From Bradyrhizobium sp. ORS 278 (GTDB taxonomy: Bacteria; Pseudomonadota; Alphaproteobacteria; Rhizobiales; Xanthobacteraceae), in contig NC_009445.1 of the NCBI RefSeq assembly GCF_000026145.1, forward strand, positions 806,001-870,000: a stretch of DNA of 64,000 nucleotides. The letters are read 5' to 3'. Positions 44,867-53,525 of the stretch are shown here, one piece after another; positions within the stretch are counted from its first letter, which is position 1; every line of letters begins with the position of its first letter. The translations under genes were made by a program, and so were the position numbers. A model generated the notes under the pieces. That model searched no databases, was not told where the DNA came from, and saw only the letters and a list, made by a program, of their open reading frames with translations.

Positions 44867-46099
44867 ATGGCCAAGTCGGAATATATCATTCTACGCCGTA
44901 TTCCATTGGGAGAGATCAGCTCGCGATCGAACGAGTTGGTTGACGCGCATGCTATCAGCAATAAGGCGCAGTCTGCTCGGCCACCATCTCGCCTGACGGT
45001 CGCCGAACTTGATGAGCGCGATGCCGGCGACCTGCGGCGCGATCCCGAAGTTTTGTTGGCACCGGCGGTGCCGCTCTCACTCATCCGTCCTTTGATCGCC
45101 AGCGAAGACTCTGATGAGAAGACATTAGATGCGGCCCGTGCTGCCGGAATATCCTGGGGTGTGCACGAGGTCGCGCCGACTGCGGCGTTGGATGATGGTG
45201 CGGCGACGACCGTGGCGATTTTGGATACGGGCATCGACGCAAGCCATGCGGCGTTCAAGGGCGTCGATTTGCGCAGGGAAAACTTTTCGAATTCATCGAA
45301 CGACGGCGACGCGAATGGTCACGGCACGCATTGCGCTGGGACTATCTTCGGTCGTGATGTTGACGGTGTCCGGATTGGCATTGCTCGCGGTGTCCGCAAG
45401 GCGCTGATCGGAAAGGTTCTGAACGATGAGGGGCGAGGCGATACCGCGATCTTTGCGCGGGCGACGCAATGGGCGCTCGACAATGGCGCGCGGGTGATCT
45501 CGATGTCGCTTGGTTTCGACTTCAACGCTCTCTTTGAGGATCTCAAGGCCAAGGGCAATCCGCGCGCACAAGCATTTTCGATGGCGCTGTCGCATTACCG
45601 GGATACGGTACGGTTGTTCGATAGTATAATCCAGACGCTCAACGCCAGCGGTATCGTGTTGCGGACTGGTGCAGTCGTGGTGGCCGCGGCCGGGAATGAG
45701 AGCCAACGACGCGAGACGCCGCCGTGTATTGTTGATGTCAGCCTGCCGGCAGCGGCTGAGGGTGTGGTCTCGGTTGGGGCGGTCGAAAAGAGCACGAATG
45801 GATTTGAGGTCGCATCATTCTCCAATGCTAACGCGAAGCTGTGGGCGCCGGGGGTTGGTATCGTATCCGCAAGAGTCGGAGGAGGGCTTGCCGTTTCGCA
45901 AGGTACCAGCATGGCGGCGCCGCATGTGTCAGGCGCAGCGGTGTTGTGGTCCGAATGGCTAGCGAGGCGCAATCCGAGGTCCGGTCCGGCTGAGCTGAAG
46001 GCGAGGCTGACCGCAAGCGCGCGAGTGACGGGGTTCTCACCGACAGTCGCAGACGCCGAGCGGGGATCCGGGCTGATCCAGGCGCCGCCAGGCCCATAG
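44867..46099 (+). CDS. Subtilisin-like (S8) serine protease, apparently cytoplasmic
   Basis: A 410-residue S8 peptidase with an intact catalytic triad: D120 (AILDTGID), H152 (NGHGTHCAG), S348 (SQGTSMAAPH), plus oxyanion N277 (AAAGNES). The N-terminal 105 residues (MAKSEYIILRRIPLGEISSR...) have no signal peptide and may be a regulatory or pro-region. A ribosome site GAGGTAG precedes the ATG. The C-terminus has a subtilisin-type end with GSGLIQA. Unlike degradative subtilisins it is probably retained in the cell, fitting a signalling or effector role with the downstream proteins. It opens the unusual locus, separated by 684 bp from the next gene. Confidence 0.88.
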   Translation: MAKSEYIILRRIPLGEISSRSNELVDAHAISNKAQSARPPSRLTVAELDERDAGDLRRDPEVLLAPAVPLSLIRPLIASEDSDEKTLDAARAAGISWGVHEVAPTAALDDGAATTVAILDTGIDASHAAFKGVDLRRENFSNSSNDGDANGHGTHCAGTIFGRDVDGVRIGIARGVRKALIGKVLNDEGRGDTAIFARATQWALDNGARVISMSLGFDFNALFEDLKAKGNPRAQAFSMALSHYRDTVRLFDSIIQTLNASGIVLRTGAVVVAAAGNESQRRETPPCIVDVSLPAAAEGVVSVGAVEKSTNGFEVASFSNANAKLWAPGVGIVSARVGGGLAVSQGTSMAAPHVSGAAVLWSEWLARRNPRSGPAELKARLTASARVTGFSPTVADAERGSGLIQAPPGP

Positions 46100-46783
46100 G
46101 TGCAACCACTGTGATGAGGCCGCGGGCTTGGAGAGTGCTGACTTAGGCACCTTCCCACGAGCAATGCACGCTGCCGTGCCAAGAGCGGAGGATTGCTGAT
46201 AGCTTGGCAGAGGTCGGGATTTGTCCAGCGAGGCTCGATCGGCGAGTAGTCATGCATCGATGCTGGTTGGTTCAAGCGCAAATCTGGCGCTCGTTAAAGC
46301 TGAGAGTGTTGATTGTTCAGCCGATGGCTGTCATGATTGTTACGCCACCTGCTCCGATCATGCAGGCCGTGAATGCGGTGCAGTTGTCCGGCCGCATCAA
46401 AGGAAGGCACGTGGGGAGCTTTATTGTTTGCGGAGTTGTTCGATGCATCAGGCGACATCGCGAGATCATCAGTATCTCTGATATAGAGCATTGATACGGC
46501 GCATGGCTTCCATACCGCGCGGAGCGGTCGCCGACTTTTGTCCACACCGTCTGAATTGAGCGGTAGTGAAAGGCGAGTTTGCGGAGAAGACGAGCTTTAG
46601 AAGCCGGGCGATGGACAGGACGTATGAGGGGCGCGCGCTTGCCATGGCGAGACGATCGTCCGATTGATTTTACCGGCTGAGCCAGCAACGATCGCGCGTT
46701 TCGACGGAGGCGCTTGCTGTTCAAGATGTCGTTCTTCGAGACGTATTTAGAGTTGTAAAGCTATTTCATAATGAGGACGCGGC
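46100..46783. other. 684-bp stretch without a supported gene inside the protease locus
   Basis: Short frames on both strands lack family similarity. The sequence looks decayed and AT-rich near the right end (GTAAAGCTATTTCATAATGAGGA), where a promoter and the ribosome site of the trypsin-like gene lie. It may be a relic of an insertion between the two protease genes. Confidence 0.45.
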
Positions 46784-47998
46784 ATGGGCGTCGATGTTGA
46801 TCTGTTCAATATCTGGAAGCAGCGGCTTCCGGCGTTTCTCGTGCATATCCAAAGAGAGACCAGTAACGGCTCGGGCGTTCAGGTCGACGCGCTCCATGTC
46901 ATCACCTGCGCCCACGTGTTCGGCGAGGAAGGCGAGAACTTCTACGCATCGCGAGGGCCGCTGGCTAACGTCATTCAACGTCGCGCCGTCGTCCGGTCTG
47001 GAAGCTTCGAAGCCGGCGGCATCGTGGTCGCGCAGCACAGCTCGCTGGATCTCGCTCTGATGCGCCTCGACCGGGCCCGGTTCGGCATCGTATCGCCGCC
47101 TTTGTTCGAGGAGAGCTATCTCGGCGTGGCGCGTGTCGTCGGCGTGCAGCGTGGCGGAGAGCGGCTCGAAGCCCTGCAGCAACCGATCGAGCTCCGGACG
47201 GACGGCGCCTGGTGCGGCGATACGCCCACCGAGGTCAAATATGACTATGGAGCACGGGAGGGGGCCAGCGGCGGGGGAGTCTTCGCGATCCGGGCCGGCC
47301 GGCTGGTGCTCGTCGGAATTGCGCACCTTGGAGGTGAGCTGTCGCGCATGGGCGGCATCATCCCGTCGAAGGCGGTGCTCGGCTTCCTGAAGAGCGAGCT
47401 CGATTTCAAGAATCCAGCGTGGCCCGCCGGCGAGTATGAAGCGCGGCTGACGGCGGAAGGCATCGTCCCAACTCTCGAGTTGGAGGCGAAGGATTACCCG
47501 CTCAAGCTTGAATTCGCCGCGATCGCGCCGAAGGTCGATCGTAGCTGCGAGTCGATCTCCTTCGTGTGTCGGCGTGCCCTTGCTGCCAGCGAGATGAGGC
47601 TGCAAACGCCGGCACGGATGCTACCGGGTCATCGCCGCCTTGCGGCATGGGCGGGCAGGATCGAGCAGGCGGACACTGCAATCCAAGTGTTAGGCGGTGC
47701 GTTGGGCGTGAAGCTCCGGCTGCCGACGCCGGAAGAGTTGGCGTTTGCTTGGGGAGCATCAATGCCGGCAGCCAAGGCGCCGCAAGGGCGGCCGCTGACG
47801 TTGGCCGACTTCAAGCCCAATGAACTCAGGATGCAGGTGCCTCCAGCAGGGATCTACGAGTGGGCACGCGACCGCAACGGCAATGGCTGTGCGATCGAGG
47901 CTGCGGCCGACATCGCGGGAATGCAGATCATTCCAGACGCCGAGGTCGATGCCATCGAGCCCTGCTTTCGGCCGGCCTTCGACGCGGAGGGGCTATGA
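46784..47998 (+). CDS. Trypsin-like protease fused to an FGE-like domain
   Basis: A 404-residue protein. The N-terminal S1-like peptidase (about 1-210) has the triad H44 (ITCAHVF), D89 (SLDLALM) and S162 (EGASGGGVF), with no signal peptide. The C-terminal part (about 280-400) resembles a formylglycine-generating-enzyme/sulfatase-modifying fold: LPGHRRLAAWAGRIEQA, RLPTPEELAFAWGAS, GIYEWARDRNGNG. In bacterial conflict systems similar trypsin modules are fused to adaptor domains. Its stop overlaps the start of the next gene (ATGA), indicating coupling. I infer a cytoplasmic effector or activator protease. Confidence 0.85.
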   Translation: MGVDVDLFNIWKQRLPAFLVHIQRETSNGSGVQVDALHVITCAHVFGEEGENFYASRGPLANVIQRRAVVRSGSFEAGGIVVAQHSSLDLALMRLDRARFGIVSPPLFEESYLGVARVVGVQRGGERLEALQQPIELRTDGAWCGDTPTEVKYDYGAREGASGGGVFAIRAGRLVLVGIAHLGGELSRMGGIIPSKAVLGFLKSELDFKNPAWPAGEYEARLTAEGIVPTLELEAKDYPLKLEFAAIAPKVDRSCESISFVCRRALAASEMRLQTPARMLPGHRRLAAWAGRIEQADTAIQVLGGALGVKLRLPTPEELAFAWGASMPAAKAPQGRPLTLADFKPNELRMQVPPAGIYEWARDRNGNGCAIEAAADIAGMQIIPDAEVDAIEPCFRPAFDAEGL

Positions 47999-50900
47999 CC
48001 GAGATCCCGCAAAGCGGCGGTCCCGAGGTGCCGTCGGGTGCGCCCGCGACGACGGGCGACGCCGTTGCCGCGCCGACGTCTGCGCCCACACGCGGCGGCG
48101 CCAGCCCCGATCACTCCGCGCCGGACAAGCCAGAGGTCAAATCGCCGACCGGTTCTGCGCCGCCGGCCGGGACGCCGGCCTCCGGCGGACGGGCGGGTGA
48201 CGGCCCGCCTCCGGGCATGGAGCCGACGTCCGGCGAATTGAAGGCCGACAAGGTCGCCGAGGGCGGCAGGGCTTCGCTTGATGCGGACCAGCCGGTCAAC
48301 CGTGAACCGTTGATCTATCGCGCCGCTCAATTGACGGCCGATCGCCAGCGCCGCCCGCGACCAAACGAGCGGCTCGATCGTTTCGACTTTCTAAGAGCGA
48401 GGCTCGAGGAGATCATTGCCAGGGACGAAGACGAGCCGGTCACGATCCTGGGCGTGCGGTCCGACCGCGGCCTGCCGGCCGAGTTGTTGCCTTCCCAGTT
48501 GCCGGGTCGCCTTTTCATCCGGAGCGACCAGGGCGGATGGCCTGCGCTCAAGCGCAGCAGCTTTTCGCATATCCTGTCCGCCTTCATCGACGCCGCGCGT
48601 GATCAGATGGGCGAAGCCGTATTTCTCGACTGGATGCCATATTCGGAGAAGGCCGGCGATTTGGCGCGTCTGATAGACCGGGCCTACGACGACAAGATGG
48701 ATGAATTCGAGGCGCGGCTGAAGGAGAAGCGGTTTCACTTCTTGCTCGTGCTGGCGATCGACCGGCGCATCGATACCACCACCCTGCTCGAGCTCAATCC
48801 ACGCATCCGCCTGCTGCCGTGGACTGATTTGTGGCTGTCGGAATTCTGCCGCGAGCAGTCACTTTCATTCAATACGCTCGCAGCCAGGATCAGCGACCCA
48901 CTGCGCCGCGCTGGAAAATGGGACGGCAGCGACGACGACAACCGCGAGATGGTGCTGAGCTTCGAGCTGCAGCAGCTGGTCCGCGACAGCAATTGCAGCG
49001 AACAGACGGCCGCGCTCGCAGCCATTACTAAGGTGATGGAGCAGGCCGAAGGCGAGATCTCTGACGCGAGCTTTCGAAGCGCCCGCAAGGAGCTCGCGCG
49101 GTCTCTCGGCAACTCGGAATCCGGCGGATCGATCGATCCGGTCATGCAGGTGATGCTGGTCGTCGCGGCCTTCGCCGGGGGCGCGCGGGTCGATGAATAC
49201 TATGCCCTCTGTCGCGCCCTGCTGCCGGGCGGTCCCGCGGAGATGTTGCGGCTTCCGCCTGCCGTGCAGGAGGCAGTCATTCGCGATTCCGCGGATGCCG
49301 AGCGCATGAACCGCGAGCGGGCACCGCTGCCGGGATGGGCTGTCGTCTTCGATGCCGAGCGTGACAGCGCGCTGTCGAGATTGCAGATCCGTGTCGTCGA
49401 CGGACAGTCGATCCAGATCGGTGGCAAATGGAAGATCATCGATCTCAAGCGTGAAATCACCCGGGAGCATCCGGGACTGGTTCACAGCCTGCTTCAGCGC
49501 ATGCGCGACCGGCGTCTGCTGCTCATCCTGTCGGAGGCGCAATCCCTGCTCCTGGTCCGTGTCGCCTGCGCCATTCGCGATGCTTGTGATGATGGCTTCA
49601 ACGATGAGGTGCTGGCATCGGCCTTGATCGACGCGCAGCACGGCATCAGCGATCTGGGGACGCCAATCGATATCGTCGCCAAATTGTTTCCGGGGCGCGA
49701 TCCCGAGGATGTTCTCAAGCTGCTCGCCGATATCCGGCGGCACCGCCAGTTGGCGCAGTCGCTCGAGGCCATCGGGGAGCCCGATGCCGAACTGGAGCGC
49801 AGCCTGCGTGCGCTCGAAGAGCTCGATCCGGAGGTTACGGACCGGAATCTCCAGCACCGTTACGAGAAGCTGGTCGCGCAGCTGCGCGAGGCATCGGTTC
49901 GACGTTTGACCCACCACATCCTGTGCATGCGCGCCGCGAGCAGCGCCGCGTCGGAACGTAGGCGGCCGATCGTCGCGAGCATGCTGCGCAATCTGGAAAC
50001 CATGCTATCGACCGAAACCTACGTGTCGATGCTGTCCTATATGCTCGCCGTCGGCCAGGACATCGATGTGCTCGAGCTCGGCAAGCTGTTGCAGCGCGAG
50101 GTCGCGCGAGCCAACAATGCGGAGCTCGGCGAGGTCATCGCGTCGGTCCGTGAGCGGCTGGGCGCGGCGCTGGCGTGGGCGAACGCGCCGCACAAGAACT
50201 GGCTGATCGCCTTCGATCCCGTGCGGGCCGGCAAGGCGGCGGACGACCGTATCCGTGCCGTCGCGGTGTATGTCTGGGATACGGCCATCAATGGCGACGT
50301 GCGCTGGCGCATCATGCCCTACGAGCGGATGACGCATCTCCGCCTCGTCTGCCGGCTGTTTGCGCGGCCTGCCGGTATCGTCGATCCGAATGCCGAGAGC
50401 GACGTCCTGGGTAGTTCCGAAAAGTCGGATGAGGCGCTGATCGGCCGCGTTGCCAGTGGCTTCTTCAACCAGGAGCCGGCTGATTGGCTCGCCGCGCTGG
50501 CGGCGTTCGACGCCATCCAGGATGGGCCGTTCCTGCACCAGAATGTCATCAACCGGATAGCCGATTGCGTCTGGGTGATCATGGCGGGCGCCGCCGAAGC
50601 CGAATGCGCAACCCTGCAGTCCAGTTCGGGTCGGCTGATGGGTGAACTGCTAGCGGTGCTGACCAGCGCGCTGAAGCTGGGTCCGGAGACGGATTTCCAA
50701 GCCGCGGCCGAACGGGTGGTCCGCGCACAGGCGTCGCCGGCCAACCGCTTCAATCGACGGTGGCTGCCGCTCTACGGCCTGTTCTGGCCGGCCATGCTAG
50801 CGCATTGGCGCTTCACGGCCTTCGGCCTGCAGCCGTTTCAGCCGGGGTCGGAAGCAGACCGGTGCTTCCGCGTCCTGCTCGGTCGGATCGTTGACGCGGC

Positions 50901-51090
50901 TCCCCGGAGATCGGCGATCTATCGCGACGGCTGCGCCACGCTTGCTGCCGCCGCGGTCAAGTGCGCGGCCCGCGCCGAGTCCCTCCGGGCGCCCAAGAGC
51001 GCGGAATTGTATCGCCTGAAAGCCGACCGCCTGCACGGATTGCAGGCGTTCTTCGACGATCATGCCACCAGATCGCTGATTGCAGTGTAG
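47995..51090 (+). CDS. 1031-residue protein of unknown function, core of the protease locus
   Basis: It starts at the ATG overlapping the trypsin-like stop; an in-frame ATG at 47860 exists but would lie inside the previous gene. The first 95 residues are a Pro/Ala/Gly-rich disordered linker. The rest is folded, mostly helical and leucine-rich (for example HFLLVLAIDRRIDTTTLLEL, QALSRSL-type stretches). I find no Walker motif, no protease motif and no membrane segment. Regions around 190-320 (EAVFLDWMPYSEKAGDLARL) may form an alpha/beta domain. Tight coupling to the protease suggests a scaffold, sensor or substrate. I cannot name a family. Confidence 0.8.
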   Translation: MTEIPQSGGPEVPSGAPATTGDAVAAPTSAPTRGGASPDHSAPDKPEVKSPTGSAPPAGTPASGGRAGDGPPPGMEPTSGELKADKVAEGGRASLDADQPVNREPLIYRAAQLTADRQRRPRPNERLDRFDFLRARLEEIIARDEDEPVTILGVRSDRGLPAELLPSQLPGRLFIRSDQGGWPALKRSSFSHILSAFIDAARDQMGEAVFLDWMPYSEKAGDLARLIDRAYDDKMDEFEARLKEKRFHFLLVLAIDRRIDTTTLLELNPRIRLLPWTDLWLSEFCREQSLSFNTLAARISDPLRRAGKWDGSDDDNREMVLSFELQQLVRDSNCSEQTAALAAITKVMEQAEGEISDASFRSARKELARSLGNSESGGSIDPVMQVMLVVAAFAGGARVDEYYALCRALLPGGPAEMLRLPPAVQEAVIRDSADAERMNRERAPLPGWAVVFDAERDSALSRLQIRVVDGQSIQIGGKWKIIDLKREITREHPGLVHSLLQRMRDRRLLLILSEAQSLLLVRVACAIRDACDDGFNDEVLASALIDAQHGISDLGTPIDIVAKLFPGRDPEDVLKLLADIRRHRQLAQSLEAIGEPDAELERSLRALEELDPEVTDRNLQHRYEKLVAQLREASVRRLTHHILCMRAASSAASERRRPIVASMLRNLETMLSTETYVSMLSYMLAVGQDIDVLELGKLLQREVARANNAELGEVIASVRERLGAALAWANAPHKNWLIAFDPVRAGKAADDRIRAVAVYVWDTAINGDVRWRIMPYERMTHLRLVCRLFARPAGIVDPNAESDVLGSSEKSDEALIGRVASGFFNQEPADWLAALAAFDAIQDGPFLHQNVINRIADCVWVIMAGAAEAECATLQSSSGRLMGELLAVLTSALKLGPETDFQAAAERVVRAQASPANRFNRRWLPLYGLFWPAMLAHWRFTAFGLQPFQPGSEADRCFRVLLGRIVDAAPRRSAIYRDGCATLAAAAVKCAARAESLRAPKSAELYRLKADRLHGLQAFFDDHATRSLIAV

Positions 51091-51110
51091 ACGGCGGAGG
51101 AGTGATAGAG

Positions 51111-53474
51111 ATGAGCGACGAACTTGAGCCGATCCTCCGCAAGATCGAGCGGCGCGCGCTCGCGAAGCCGGGCAGGATAGTCGTAGCCGTCAACCAGAGA
51201 ACCGGCCAAGCGTTGCCGGAGTCCGGGTTGCTGGACTACACGATCAACCGGATCCTTAATGAAGTGGTCCTGTACGAGATCACCCCAGATGAATGGTTGT
51301 GGATCGACAACGCAAGCGCGGCGATCGCGGTGTTTCCGACCAACGAACGCTCGGATCTCGCCTTCCGGATCCGGGTGAAGGCGTCGAAGGACTATGCAAG
51401 CCGGATCGCCGAGGCGTTCCACGACCGGGAACTCGGTCCGGCACAAGTGTTGTTCAAGACCGTTCGCAACTATCTCGGCTCGCTGCTCGAAGAATCGACG
51501 CGGCAAGGCCCGGAATCGGCGATCGAGCGCATCGCCATCAACCGGGCGATCTGGCAGGCAGAAGTCGCCCGTGTGATCGCGAGCAAGCTGCACCTGGACG
51601 CCGAGTTGATCTTCCAGATGCAACGATCGATCATCGATTTTGATGTGACCATTCGGGCCGAGGCGATCCCGGTGGTTTCGACGGACGCCCGCCATGCGAG
51701 CTTCCCGATCACGGTCACGGTGGTGCTGTCGCGGGCTCAGTCGCGCTCGAACGAGCCGCTGCCGCAATCGGAGCAGGAGCGCCAAGCGCTGGTGCGCGCC
51801 GTCGTCAGCAAGGCGTTTCGTGACCGCATTTCGCTGTACACCTACTGGTATCAGCCGGACGAGATGAAGCGGCAGTTGAGCAGCGCCCTGGCGGAGGAGC
51901 TCGGCCGCTATGCCTATGCGGTGAAATCGCTTGTGATCGATCCGATCGTCCCGCCGGTCCCGGCCGAGGAACTGATCGTCGCCGACGTCAACTGGACCGG
52001 CAGGCTCGCGCGGCCGATCCCGTTCCACGTCGAAGCCAAGGTCCGGATGACGACTGACGGCGCCGGCATCTATCATGCACGAAAACTGAACCGGAAGGAC
52101 TGGATCAAGGAAGAGATCTCTCCGGCGCTGGAACTGGCCATGCATGGCCGCGATTTCATCGACCTGACCGCCGAAGCCGAGCGTGAGGTGCATGAGGCTG
52201 TGCATCGGCGGCTGAAGGATCGTGCCCATTCGATCGGCCACGAGGTCGAGACTTTCGTCGCCAGCGCCGCCATTCCGGAAAAGATCTGGTTGAAGCCGAC
52301 GACGGTTCAGGTCGAGCGGCGGGAGTACAAGACCAAAAACGACCTGGTGCCGGCCGAATTCGAGATCGACCTGGTCGTCGAACTGACCACGCTGGCGCGG
52401 CTCGAGCAGTTGATCCAGGCCCAGCGCCTGACGCGCCCCAACGACCCCAGTGATGGCGCCAATCTGGCGATCCGCGCCGCGATTGGCGAAGCGGCGGTAC
52501 GCGCCGCCTCGCGCGTGATGTCGCAGATCGAGCCGGCCACTTATTTCTCGAAATATGAACGCTGGGAGGTGCCGGTCGACGTCGCCATTGTCGATGACGG
52601 CGAGAAAAACTATGTGCGCAACCAGCTGGTTTGGGCCATCACCGAGGAATTGAAAGCCGAGTTCTCGGTCAAGAGCTGTCACGTCAGCCCGCGACGGGTC
52701 GACAGCCGCGTTGCCACGATCATCCGGCACATTCAGCAGATCGGCGATGTCCAGGTGATCGTCAAGGTCGAGCCCGGCCAATCGGCGGGCCCGCACCACG
52801 CGGTGGATGCCACCTTGAACTATTATATCGGAAGCGTCGATCCCGATCAGATCGCCAACCTGATCCAGCGCGGCGAAATCCCATTGTCGCGCGACCGATT
52901 GGTCAAAGATCTGAACGACTGGACATTCGAGATCCTCAACGGGCGGCCGAGCGATGAGCTGAGCTCCCTGTCGTCGCGCGATCCGACCAGCCTGCTCGTG
53001 CAACGGCAAATCGAGGACTTCATCGATGGCCGCGTGCGATTTCATCACGGCGTCACTGTTGGAATCAAATCGATCAGCGTCGGCCATTCGGAGGTCGCCA
53101 GCGCGACGCGGGATTACAATGCGTTGCCGGTGAAGGAGCAGATCGCGCAGATTTCTGTAGTACATCGTGTGATGGAGGAGATGCAGGCCCCGTCCGACGA
53201 AGAGAACGACCGCAAGTATTTGCGATCGAGGCTCGACGTGCTGCAGCGCTTGATTGAGGCTAATCCGCGCGAAGATGACGATGATTTCCGCCGTCTCGAA
53301 CAGCATGAGGATGAGCTGGGTAAGGTGAAGGCGCAGCTCGCCGACATCAACAAGCATATCCTTCGCGGTCCACGGCACCTGCTCGAACTGTCGCGCGGCA
53401 CGCGGCCGCCCGAGGCGGAGCCGCAGGCGTCGCCGATGCAGGATGTCACGCCGCCGAGAAATACGAGCCTTTGA
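51111..53474 (+). CDS. 787-residue protein with tandem SPFH/band-7-like repeats
   Basis: It starts at the ATG at 51111 with GGAGGAG upstream. Reading the protein shows about five similar units (roughly 84-177, 198-278, 304-384, 417-528, 547-658). Each begins with alternating beta residues (FRIRVKAS, FPITVTVVL, FHVEAKVRM, FEIDLVVEL, VQVIVKVEP) and ends with a helix plus a V-x-V-x-x-I strand (EELGRYAYAVKSLVID, RAHSIGHEVETFVAS, EELKAEFSVKSCHVS). This layout is that of SPFH (stomatin/prohibitin) domains. A coiled coil (about 700-760) follows. SPFH proteins form rings or cages at membranes and bind proteases. The assignment is my pattern reading, not a database result. Confidence 0.75.
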   Translation: MSDELEPILRKIERRALAKPGRIVVAVNQRTGQALPESGLLDYTINRILNEVVLYEITPDEWLWIDNASAAIAVFPTNERSDLAFRIRVKASKDYASRIAEAFHDRELGPAQVLFKTVRNYLGSLLEESTRQGPESAIERIAINRAIWQAEVARVIASKLHLDAELIFQMQRSIIDFDVTIRAEAIPVVSTDARHASFPITVTVVLSRAQSRSNEPLPQSEQERQALVRAVVSKAFRDRISLYTYWYQPDEMKRQLSSALAEELGRYAYAVKSLVIDPIVPPVPAEELIVADVNWTGRLARPIPFHVEAKVRMTTDGAGIYHARKLNRKDWIKEEISPALELAMHGRDFIDLTAEAEREVHEAVHRRLKDRAHSIGHEVETFVASAAIPEKIWLKPTTVQVERREYKTKNDLVPAEFEIDLVVELTTLARLEQLIQAQRLTRPNDPSDGANLAIRAAIGEAAVRAASRVMSQIEPATYFSKYERWEVPVDVAIVDDGEKNYVRNQLVWAITEELKAEFSVKSCHVSPRRVDSRVATIIRHIQQIGDVQVIVKVEPGQSAGPHHAVDATLNYYIGSVDPDQIANLIQRGEIPLSRDRLVKDLNDWTFEILNGRPSDELSSLSSRDPTSLLVQRQIEDFIDGRVRFHHGVTVGIKSISVGHSEVASATRDYNALPVKEQIAQISVVHRVMEEMQAPSDEENDRKYLRSRLDVLQRLIEANPREDDDDFRRLEQHEDELGKVKAQLADINKHILRGPRHLLELSRGTRPPEAEPQASPMQDVTPPRNTSL

Positions 53475-53525
53475 TTGCGGACTGGACTGGATACTTTGCT
53501 AGTCATTTCATGAGGGAACGGCACC

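Noticed and set aside
46204..46724. Small frames in the gap between the two protease genes
   Set aside because: Overlapping frames on both strands lack similarity and consistent codon use; the gap is better described as decayed sequence.
51060..53378. 772-codon minus-strand frame opposite the SPFH-like gene
   Set aside because: Long antisense frames are common in GC-rich DNA; the plus-strand frame has the ribosome site, tight gene packing and repeat structure.
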